From CAYWOS01 sp964459985 (GTDB taxonomy: Bacteria > Bacillota > Clostridia > Christensenellales > Aristaeellaceae): a stretch of 64,000 bases of DNA. Both the position numbers and the translations under genes were made by a program. The stretch lies in contig CAYWOS010000009.1 in NCBI GenBank assembly GCA_964459985.1, positions 21,077 through 85,076 of the forward strand, given 5' to 3'. The notes beneath the pieces are model-generated. The model ran no database searches, was not told where the DNA came from, and saw only the letters and a list, made by a program, of their open reading frames with translations. Positions 50,615-58,324 of the stretch are shown piece after piece. How positions within the stretch are numbered: position 1 is the stretch's first letter; every line of letters begins with the position of its first letter.

Positions 50615-51521
50615 AATAATGCACCCCCCTGGAGATCACAAGCGTCAGCACGCCGAGAATGGCGATGACGATCACGAAGTAGATCCAGCTCATGGCGGAA
50701 GCAAAGCCGAAGTTGTAATTGAGATACATGACCGTGTTGATTTTTTCCATGACCTGGTTGTCGCTTTTCGTGAAGTAGTCGATGATGGTGTACACGCAGT
50801 TGACGAGCAGGAGCGGGCTGACCATCGGGAACGTGATTTTCCAAAAACTCTCCCAGCGTGTGCAGCCCTCGATGTCCGCCGCTTCGTAAAGGCTCGGGGA
50901 AATGGTTTGCAGCCCCGACAGGAAAACGAGGATCTGAATGCCGGCGGCGATCACGATATCGTACAGCACCGTCATCAGCCCGAATAAAAACTCGATCACG
51001 CCGCCGCCGATGCCGGTCAGCGACAGCACTTCCTCGAAGGTTTCGTTGATGTTGATGGGCGATGTTTCGCGGATCATGTCGTTGATGCTGGAGAGCAGGG
51101 AGTTGTTGGATTCAAGGCCCACCAGCACGCCGGAAGACAGGATGACGGGCAGGAAAAAGATCGCGCGGACCAGCGTGCGCCCCTTGAATTTGTTGTTGAG
51201 CAGCACGGCGATCACGAAGGCGAGCACCAGCGTCGCCAATGAATTGGTGACCGTTTTTGTGATTTCCTCCGTCAGGAAGCGGACGAATTCGGGATCGCCC
51301 GCGAAAGCGTACGAGAAATTCTGGATGCCGATCCATTCCATCCCAAAGCCCTGATTGGACACCGTGACCTTGCAAAAACTCATATACAGCGAATCATACA
51401 GCGGGCGCAGCATGAACGCGAGAAATCCGATAATGAACGGCAGAATGAACAGATACCCCGCGATCGCCCGGCGGCCCCGGAAGGTCATCAGCGTTCTCTT
51501 GCGAAGATAAGGAGTTTTCAT
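50607..51521 (-). CDS. Sugar ABC transporter permease (MalF-type)
   Basis: 304 residues from the ATG at 51521 (AAGGAGG ten bases upstream; an in-frame start 21 bases before it has no site). Six membrane segments; EAA loop YEAADIEGCTRWESFWKITFP. It forms a heterodimer with the permease at 49604. The upstream DUF5696 gene ends one base before its start. Confidence 0.9.
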   Translation of the reverse strand: MKTPYLRKRTLMTFRGRRAIAGYLFILPFIIGFLAFMLRPLYDSLYMSFCKVTVSNQGFGMEWIGIQNFSYAFAGDPEFVRFLTEEITKTVTNSLATLVLAFVIAVLLNNKFKGRTLVRAIFFLPVILSSGVLVGLESNNSLLSSINDMIRETSPININETFEEVLSLTGIGGGVIEFLFGLMTVLYDIVIAAGIQILVFLSGLQTISPSLYEAADIEGCTRWESFWKITFPMVSPLLLVNCVYTIIDYFTKSDNQVMEKINTVMYLNYNFGFASAMSWIYFVIVIAILGVLTLVISRGVHYYE

Positions 51522-51522
51522 A

Positions 51523-54093
51523 TCAATCGCCCTCCTTAACAAGATAATCGAGCGCCGGGACGGTCACGCCCTCGACGGAGACGGCCTGCTCGCTCCTGTT
51601 GACGTACACGCGCGTGCCGTTTTCATACTCGGTGCAGAAAACCTCGGGAGCGGCCTCCCTGTGCGAAACGATCTTCTGCGTGCCCAGCCCCGCCATGGCG
51701 CTCTGGAAGCGCTTGGCGATTTCAATCGCCTTGTCGCCCCATTCCGCCAGCTCGGCGCCGTACAGGTAGGAGTAGCGCGTGTCGCGCAGATACAGCGAGG
51801 GCGCGTCCATGAACGTAAATTTCAGCCCCGAGCCGGACTCGGCGGCGTCCAGCACGGCAAGCGCGTAATCGTTGCTGATGTTCACGGACTCGCCGGTATA
51901 GCGGACAAGCCCGTGCAGCGCCATCTGATAAAACGGCACGGAGCGATCGAGAATCGAATACACGTTGCCGCGCAGCGACAGATCGGTGATCAGATCGGCG
52001 TACGGCGCGGCGTACAGGTTGCCGGACTTGATGAGCAGCTTCTTCTCCGACTTTCTGACGTCCGCGATGGCTTCGAGCTGGACGTCGACGCTATGCTCGC
52101 GCGATACGAGGCGGTTGTAGTTGTAATCGCCGGACAAAAGGAACCCGATATCGCGGAACGCCACGCCGTCCGCGCCGATATCCGATACCTTGGCCGTGAG
52201 GTGCTTGGCCATGTCGAGCATATACTGTGGGCGGACGAGGAAATAGGGATCGACATAGTCCAGTTCGCCGTACCACAGATTGGAGTACACATAAATCTCC
52301 GCCTTGTCGCGCGTGGTAAAGCGCGCCGCGTCGCGGAAGGGAATGAAGCCCTCGATCAAACCGCTGTCGTAGGCGAACTGCGTCACGCCGTCCAGATAGG
52401 TTTCGACGCCCATTTCCCGCGCCTTGACGCACAATTCCTCAAGCGCCCGCTCGCCGCCGAGCTCGTTGAGCACGCGAACGTCCGTGAGCACCTTTTGCAG
52501 GATGCCGCCGTTGGACCAGCCGGTGTACACCAGCGCAATATCCTCAAGCCCCTCCCCGGAAAGCCTGTTCAGCAGCGCGCCCGCCTCGCTGAACGACGTC
52601 ATTTCCTTGGGCCGCGACATCGGGATGCCGGCGCGCTGTTCGGTTTTGTCGATGGCGCCAACCGCCTCCACCACGACGGGCAGGCTGTCCTCGTCGATCG
52701 GCGTCAGCGTCGGGAAGCGCGCCGTCAGGTAATCCCGGTACGCCATCGCCATCTCCGAGTAATCGGCGGTGTCAAGGAAACGGTAGCGCTGCCGGATCGT
52801 GCCCTCGGGCAGGCATTTCTCATACATGAAGACCCGCCCGTTCTGGCGCGCGGACACCTCGTACTGATCGCCGTGCAAAAGGGTATAGATGCTGTAAGCG
52901 GTGTTGTAGCTGTTGTTTTTGCCGGCGATATCGGCGTTCACGCCCGCCCAGCTCGCGCCCTCCTCCATCAGGCAGAGGAACGAGCCGCCGCTCTTCGCCA
53001 TGCCGAACGCGGGGAAGGAACTGCGCGTTTCGGTGACCACAGCCCTGCGGATGGAGGCGTAATCCCAGCCGTACACGTTGGAGAAATAGTTGTTCTGCGA
53101 GGTTTTGCCGTTGTTGAAATCAATGATCGCGCCCCCGCCCTCGGGCACCAGAATGAATCCCTCGTCCGCCGTGCCGCCGGCGCCGAAAGCCGGCAGGACG
53201 GCAAGGCGGGTGATCGGGTAATTCAGGTTGTACTTGACGTCCTCAAGCGGCACCTCAACGACCAGATCATTGCCGGACAGGCGATAGATGACCGATACGT
53301 TAAAGACCGGCTTGTCCTCGATTTCCTCCTCGGCGTGGGCGAATTCGAGATCGTATTCGTAATCCTCGTAGGTATATCCGGCCTCGCGGAGGTTTTTCTC
53401 AAGCGTTTTTTTGCGCGTGTCCTTCACGCCGTCGCGCAGGACATAGATCGGCTGCTCGGCCAGCATGGGATAGCTTTCCAGCAGCGCGGCCTTGTCGTCG
53501 TTCTTTTTCAGGTTGTCGATATCGTACAGGCGGTACTGCTCCAGCACGGCCTTGCGCGGTTTGGCTTCCATCCGGTCCAGAAAGGTATCCATGCGCGCGG
53601 CGTTCACGACGATGGGAATGACGAAGGGCTTGTTGATTTTCCCGATCGTATAGTCCACGCGGATGAAGTCCTCGCCCGCCTTGATATCATACACGCCGTT
53701 TTCAATGCTGTAGGCGAAATTATTGAACTGCGTGACCAGCCCGGACTCCGTGCCGTAGGTCAGAATAAGCGTCGATTTAAGCCGCGCCTTGTTGTCCGTC
53801 AGCGCGAGCTTGTCGCTGTCGGCCTTGGGCGGATTGGATTCCCACACCTGCCCGGTGGCCTTGTTTTTGACGGTGAAATGCGTCGTCGCGTTGTCCATCG
53901 TCAGCAGCAGCTGCTCGTTTTCGAGCGTATACTTCTTTTCCTCGAAGGTATTGCTGTTCACGACGACTTCCTTCAGCGATACGTTGTCCCGGGGCGTATA
54001 AATCGGAATGAACACGAACCATATCAAAACGCCGAGCGCGAGCAGGATCACGCCGTACGGCAAGAGCTTCCATAACCGCGTATGCTTTTTCAT
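51523..54093 (-). CDS. DUF5696 protein, membrane-anchored glycosidase-like
   Basis: 856 residues. An N-terminal membrane anchor (about residues 10-31) is followed by beta-rich domains (residues 50-380, with NNFAYSIENGVYDIK) and a TIM-barrel-like C-terminal half with DIALVYTGWSNGG and SDIGADGVAFRDIGFLLSGD, the DUF5696 region related to glycoside hydrolase barrels. It should lie outside the cell, where it may cleave or hold the glycan imported by the neighbouring transporters. The catalytic residues are not identified. DUF5696 genes often sit in sugar ABC operons. Confidence 0.65.
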   Translation of the reverse strand: MKKHTRLWKLLPYGVILLALGVLIWFVFIPIYTPRDNVSLKEVVVNSNTFEEKKYTLENEQLLLTMDNATTHFTVKNKATGQVWESNPPKADSDKLALTDNKARLKSTLILTYGTESGLVTQFNNFAYSIENGVYDIKAGEDFIRVDYTIGKINKPFVIPIVVNAARMDTFLDRMEAKPRKAVLEQYRLYDIDNLKKNDDKAALLESYPMLAEQPIYVLRDGVKDTRKKTLEKNLREAGYTYEDYEYDLEFAHAEEEIEDKPVFNVSVIYRLSGNDLVVEVPLEDVKYNLNYPITRLAVLPAFGAGGTADEGFILVPEGGGAIIDFNNGKTSQNNYFSNVYGWDYASIRRAVVTETRSSFPAFGMAKSGGSFLCLMEEGASWAGVNADIAGKNNSYNTAYSIYTLLHGDQYEVSARQNGRVFMYEKCLPEGTIRQRYRFLDTADYSEMAMAYRDYLTARFPTLTPIDEDSLPVVVEAVGAIDKTEQRAGIPMSRPKEMTSFSEAGALLNRLSGEGLEDIALVYTGWSNGGILQKVLTDVRVLNELGGERALEELCVKAREMGVETYLDGVTQFAYDSGLIEGFIPFRDAARFTTRDKAEIYVYSNLWYGELDYVDPYFLVRPQYMLDMAKHLTAKVSDIGADGVAFRDIGFLLSGDYNYNRLVSREHSVDVQLEAIADVRKSEKKLLIKSGNLYAAPYADLITDLSLRGNVYSILDRSVPFYQMALHGLVRYTGESVNISNDYALAVLDAAESGSGLKFTFMDAPSLYLRDTRYSYLYGAELAEWGDKAIEIAKRFQSAMAGLGTQKIVSHREAAPEVFCTEYENGTRVYVNRSEQAVSVEGVTVPALDYLVKEGD

Positions 54094-54198
54094 GTTCGTC
54101 CTCCTTTCCGCCTATTCGCCCGCGATCCGCGATGTCCCGTATCCGTCCGCCGCGCGCGGACATGTCCTCTTATCAAACAGCGTCAATGTCGCGTCCTC

Positions 54199-54879
54199 CT
54201 AATACAGCCTGAAGACGATCTCGCGGTACAGCGAGGCGAAGAATCCGACAAACTCCGACAGCAGGCTGAAAAACAGCGCGATCAGGAAGATGATCACCAT
54301 CATGGCGAACAGCGACATCAGCGTGAACAGCAGCGTTTTGCCAAAGGAGTAATCGTGAACCATCATCATGCCGAAGACGAGCAGCAGCGCGCACCATAAA
54401 AGGGCGACGATGCTGACGACGAGATAAATGGTCAGCTCCTCCCACGTGATCATGTTGCTGATGAATATGAGCGGGATGTTGAGGAGCACATAGGGCGTGA
54501 GCGCGTACGCCGTGCCGATGTACACGTCGATCAATTTGCCCTTGCCCTCGAACAGCGTCGTCAGGCCCCAGTTGCCAAGGCACCAGATGAGCACCGGGAG
54601 CAGGATCGCCATGCACTCCATCAGGAGATTGATGTATTCCCAGTGGACGTCCATAAAGACGAAGCTGGTGAACTCAAGGGACAGTATGCGCGTGATGAGC
54701 ACCAGCGCCAGAATGGTGTTCGCGGCGGCGAGGGAGCCGCGCTTTTCGTGCGTCAGATCCCAAAACCCGTCGAACGGATGCACGATGACGTGCAGCGCGT
54801 ACTTGAGCGACGCGAAATAGCGACGCCACGCCGCCCTGTCCTTCAGGGCAAGAGAGCCGCGTTTGACGAACACACTCAC
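54199..54879 (-). CDS. YIP1-family membrane protein
   Basis: 226 residues from a GTG start that overlaps the NHL gene stop by four bases. About five membrane segments in the Yip1 pattern after a cytoplasmic start (YFASLKYALHVIVHPFDGFWDLTHEKRGS). Bacterial YIP1 proteins often occur in carbohydrate-transport operons; their role is unknown, perhaps in organising the membrane complex. No catalytic motif is visible. Confidence 0.65.
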   Translation of the reverse strand: MSVFVKRGSLALKDRAAWRRYFASLKYALHVIVHPFDGFWDLTHEKRGSLAAANTILALVLITRILSLEFTSFVFMDVHWEYINLLMECMAILLPVLIWCLGNWGLTTLFEGKGKLIDVYIGTAYALTPYVLLNIPLIFISNMITWEELTIYLVVSIVALLWCALLLVFGMMMVHDYSFGKTLLFTLMSLFAMMVIIFLIALFFSLLSEFVGFFASLYREIVFRLY

Positions 54880-56372
54880 GCCTTCTTCACCTCCGCCTTA
54901 AGCCGCTTGAATTTGCCGATTGCCAGAGGTACGATCAGCACCGTCGCGACCAGCGCGAATATCCACACGATATTCTGCTCGACCCATTCCTTCCTGTATA
55001 GCTGGAAGGCGTCCGAATAGCCCTTCCGCTCGCGCGGGATCGCGAAGTGATCCATGGCTTCTTTATACTGCTGCTGCTGCAGTAGCGCGCGCCCGATGCC
55101 GACATGCGCGTGCTCGCAGTTGGCGTTCAGCCGCAGCACCTCGCGCCAGTAATCGGCGGACGCCTGATAATTGCCGCGCAGGTATTCCTCGCCGGCCTGA
55201 TACATCAGCCTGCCGTACTCCGTCGGCGAGAGCACCGTGATCGTGCTTTCGAGCGAGTCAAGCACAAGCAAATCGTACCCCATGTGCTCCAGCGAGGCGG
55301 GACGGAGGAAATACCCCACCATATTGCCCGCGCCGCCCATCGCCCAGAGCATATAGCCCTGCGAGTCATACGCGAACAGCTTGCCGCGCATACGGTCAAG
55401 CGCGATATAGATACCGTTGTCCAGCACGGTGATATCGGTCAGCTTGGACGGCCCGACGACGTCCGCCGCCGAGCCCCACCAGATATCGCCGATGGGCGGG
55501 ATATGCGCGTTTTTGATCAGGATATCCGAGCCGATCGCGTTGATGCGCCGGATGGGCTTGGCGACGTCGCTCATGAGGTCGTATTCAGAAAACACCGTCG
55601 TCACGGCGAAAATGAACCCCTTGGAATCCAGGCACATGTTTTCGTACTCGGTCGGGACGAAGGATTCCTGCAGGGCGCGCTGCTCCTTGGTGGAGACGAG
55701 CTTCCAGAGGTAATCGTACCAGCTGAATTTCGCCTCCGACGCGCCGATGAACCCGGCGAACTCGCCGTCCGCCTCGAACTTAACGAAGCCCCGGTTGATG
55801 TTGCGCGCCAGCACGTAGGCGCGCCCGGCGACGTCGGCGACCACCTTGGTCGGCAGGAACGACAGATGCTGGTCAAAGGTCGCGTCGGTCGGCTTTTCAA
55901 AGGCGAGCAGGAAGTTCAAATCCCGGTCGAGCTTCAGTACGCGCCCGTTATTGGTGTCGGCGACGTACAACTCCCCGCGCTCGGTCACGTACACATCGTT
56001 GGGCGCGGAAAACGTGCGGGGCTCCTCGCCGCCCGTAAAGCCGTCGATCACGCGGACGAGCGTAAAATCGTCGCCCTCGCGCCGGAGCTGCAGGATGCGG
56101 TTGTTCCCGGTATCGCACAGGTACACGTCCCGATCGCGCACGAAAAGGGACTGCGGCGTGCGGAGCGGCGTGTCCAGCCCGAGCTGCGGAGCGCCGATCA
56201 CGGCGACGGCGCGGTACGGCGCGGGCGAATACACCTCGTCACCCCAGTAATCGAAGGTGTAGGCGTACATGCCCTCGTATCCGTCCTGCGCGCTGGCGAC
56301 GGAGGAAACCGCAAGAAGCAACGCGCACAGCAAAAACAGCGCGAGTCGCTTTGCCGTTCCGACAATCCTCAT
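54876..56372 (-). CDS. NHL-repeat beta-propeller membrane protein
   Basis: 498 residues from the ATG at 56372 (GGAGGAAGGACT upstream). A signal peptide (residues 1-29) is followed by NHL-type propeller blades with VYLCDTGNNRILQLRR and LYVADTNNGRVLKLDR, a tetratricopeptide-like section near residue 400 and a C-terminal membrane segment (WIFALVATVLIVPLAI). The protein would face outwards, tethered at its C-terminus. Such propellers bind glycans or proteins. It precedes YIP1 and follows two permeases, so it may be part of the uptake machinery. Confidence 0.65.
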   Translation of the reverse strand: MRIVGTAKRLALFLLCALLLAVSSVASAQDGYEGMYAYTFDYWGDEVYSPAPYRAVAVIGAPQLGLDTPLRTPQSLFVRDRDVYLCDTGNNRILQLRREGDDFTLVRVIDGFTGGEEPRTFSAPNDVYVTERGELYVADTNNGRVLKLDRDLNFLLAFEKPTDATFDQHLSFLPTKVVADVAGRAYVLARNINRGFVKFEADGEFAGFIGASEAKFSWYDYLWKLVSTKEQRALQESFVPTEYENMCLDSKGFIFAVTTVFSEYDLMSDVAKPIRRINAIGSDILIKNAHIPPIGDIWWGSAADVVGPSKLTDITVLDNGIYIALDRMRGKLFAYDSQGYMLWAMGGAGNMVGYFLRPASLEHMGYDLLVLDSLESTITVLSPTEYGRLMYQAGEEYLRGNYQASADYWREVLRLNANCEHAHVGIGRALLQQQQYKEAMDHFAIPRERKGYSDAFQLYRKEWVEQNIVWIFALVATVLIVPLAIGKFKRLKAEVKKA

Positions 56373-56389
56373 AGTCCTTCCTCCAAACG

Positions 56390-57316
56390 TCATTCCTTGA
56401 TGCCCGAGTTCGCCATCGTTTCAAGAATGCGGCTCTGCGACAGGATAAACGTGACGATGGGCACCAGCATCACGACCACGGTAACGGCCGCCGCCTGTCC
56501 CATGCGCGCGATGCCGCCCGCCTGAATCTGCTGCAGCGCGTAAACGAGCATTTTCTTCGCCTCGGAATACACGACCGTCGAGGCGCGCGTGTTCCAGAGC
56601 CCCTGCACGGAAAAGATGATCAGCGTGAGCCACGCCGGCTTCACGTTGGGCATGACGATCGACCAGAAGATGCGCCACTCGCGCGCGCCGTCGATCTTGG
56701 CGGATTCGAGCAGCGCCGTCGGAATGCCCTCCATGAACTGCTTCATCAGGAACAGCCCGATGGGCGCGGCGAAGGCGGGAAGGATGATCGCGAAATACGT
56801 GTCGATCATGCCCAGCTTGCTCATGATCAGATAGTTGGGAATGCCGGTCACGTAGCCGGAGAACATAAGCGCCGTCACCACGATCTTGAAAAACGTCTTG
56901 CCGCCCGGGAAATCATACTTCGCCAGCACAAAGGCGGCCATGGACGCGATCACCAGATGCCCCGCCGTGCCCGCGACCGTAATGAACACCGTGTTGGTCA
57001 GATATCTGGAGAACGGCACCCACGACTGCCCCAGTGTCACGACAAGATCGGAGAAGTTGTCAAACGTCGGATGCCTCGGAAAAATCCGGGGCGGGAAGCG
57101 GAACAACTCGTCAAGCGGCTTGAGCGAGGAGCAGACGGCGAACACCAGCGGGAACGCCATGGCGACCGCGATGATCGCCAGCAGAAGATAGATCCCGACG
57201 TCGCCGCCGCGCGAGCGGTTGGGTTTGCGCTTTGTTTTGACGCCGCGCATCGAGCGCTTGTACGCTTTCTGGAATTTTTTTGACTGCGGCATCCGAACCG
57301 CCTGCGTTCTGTTCAT
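56390..57316 (-). CDS. Carbohydrate ABC transporter permease (MalG-type)
   Basis: 308 residues, six membrane segments after a basic cytoplasmic start. The EAA loop is LESAKIDGAREWRIFWSIVMPN. It overlaps the partner permease at 57313 by four bases. It forms with that protein and the 970-residue binding protein the first of the two importers in this operon. Confidence 0.9.
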   Translation of the reverse strand: MNRTQAVRMPQSKKFQKAYKRSMRGVKTKRKPNRSRGGDVGIYLLLAIIAVAMAFPLVFAVCSSLKPLDELFRFPPRIFPRHPTFDNFSDLVVTLGQSWVPFSRYLTNTVFITVAGTAGHLVIASMAAFVLAKYDFPGGKTFFKIVVTALMFSGYVTGIPNYLIMSKLGMIDTYFAIILPAFAAPIGLFLMKQFMEGIPTALLESAKIDGAREWRIFWSIVMPNVKPAWLTLIIFSVQGLWNTRASTVVYSEAKKMLVYALQQIQAGGIARMGQAAAVTVVVMLVPIVTFILSQSRILETMANSGIKE

Positions 57317-58251
57317 GTGCCCACCTTTCTGAGCATGCTCTGGATGGCTTTATTGCACAGAATCATGATCAGGAACAAAAGAGTGGCGATCGCGGAGGCG
57401 TAGCCCATTTCAAAGCGCGAATAGCCGTAGTCGAACAGATGCGTGACGACGGTGCGCGCGGCATAGTCTGTGCTGGGATATCCCGCCAGCGCCATCGTGA
57501 CGTCCGCGACGCCGAAGGACTGCGTGATCGACATGACCGCGCCGAACATCAGCATGGGCTTCATGCTGGGCAGCGTGATGTAGTAAAGCTCCTGCCAGCG
57601 ATTGCGGATGCCGTCGACATAGCCCGCCTCGTACAATTGCCTGTCCACGCCCTGCAGGCCCGCCACGAACGCCAGAAATCCCGTGCCCATGCTCATCCAC
57701 AGGATGACGAAAATGCAAACGCCGATGATATACGTCGGGTTCGTCAGCCAGAGAATGGGCGCGTTGATGAAGCCGAAATCCATGAGGAACGCGTTGAGGT
57801 AGCCGTAGATATCGCCCCTGAAAATGATGCCGAAAATGTAGTAGGCGTTGCCCGCGATGGAGGGCGCGTAGAACACGACGACGGCGATGGTGCGCAGCCA
57901 GCGCGGCAGCTCGTTGCTGAACCACGCGAACAGGAAGGACAGCATATACCCGATCGGGCCGGTGATGAGCGCGATGACGAACGTGTTCTTCACCGCGATC
58001 AGGAACACGTCGTCCTGAAGGATCAGGTTGATGTAGTTCTGGAATCCGATATAGCGCGCCGGCTCGAGGATGTTGTAGTACGTGAAGCCGTAGAAAATCG
58101 AGGTGAGCATGGGCAGAATATAGAACGCGAAAAACAACACGGCATACGGCAGCAAAAACAGGTAGCAGACCTTCATGCGCCTCGCCTTGTCAAGGGCGAT
58201 CACCGTATTGCGCCTTTTCAGCGCGATATACTTCCTGACGAATTCAGCCAT
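57313..58251 (-). CDS. Sugar ABC transporter permease (MalF-type)
   Basis: 312 residues with six membrane segments. The EAA loop is YEAGYVDGIRNRWQELYYITLPS. The N-terminal part (YLFLLPYAVLFFAFYILPMLTS) is typical of MalF-type partners. It follows the large binding protein gene by 73 bases and leads the permease pair. Confidence 0.9.
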   Translation of the reverse strand: MAEFVRKYIALKRRNTVIALDKARRMKVCYLFLLPYAVLFFAFYILPMLTSIFYGFTYYNILEPARYIGFQNYINLILQDDVFLIAVKNTFVIALITGPIGYMLSFLFAWFSNELPRWLRTIAVVVFYAPSIAGNAYYIFGIIFRGDIYGYLNAFLMDFGFINAPILWLTNPTYIIGVCIFVILWMSMGTGFLAFVAGLQGVDRQLYEAGYVDGIRNRWQELYYITLPSMKPMLMFGAVMSITQSFGVADVTMALAGYPSTDYAARTVVTHLFDYGYSRFEMGYASAIATLLFLIMILCNKAIQSMLRKVGT

Positions 58252-58324
58252 ACGCCAATCCTCCCTTATCGCCGCTCTTTGCGCGGCTGCCTGACGCCGC
58301 GCCGCCGGGGACGTTCGCGCCGCA

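Noticed and set aside
51661..54075. 804-codon open frame opposite the DUF5696 gene
   Set aside because: A long antisense frame in GC-rich DNA with low-complexity His/Arg/Val-rich translation, no ribosome-binding site and no family features; the opposite strand holds a clear gene.
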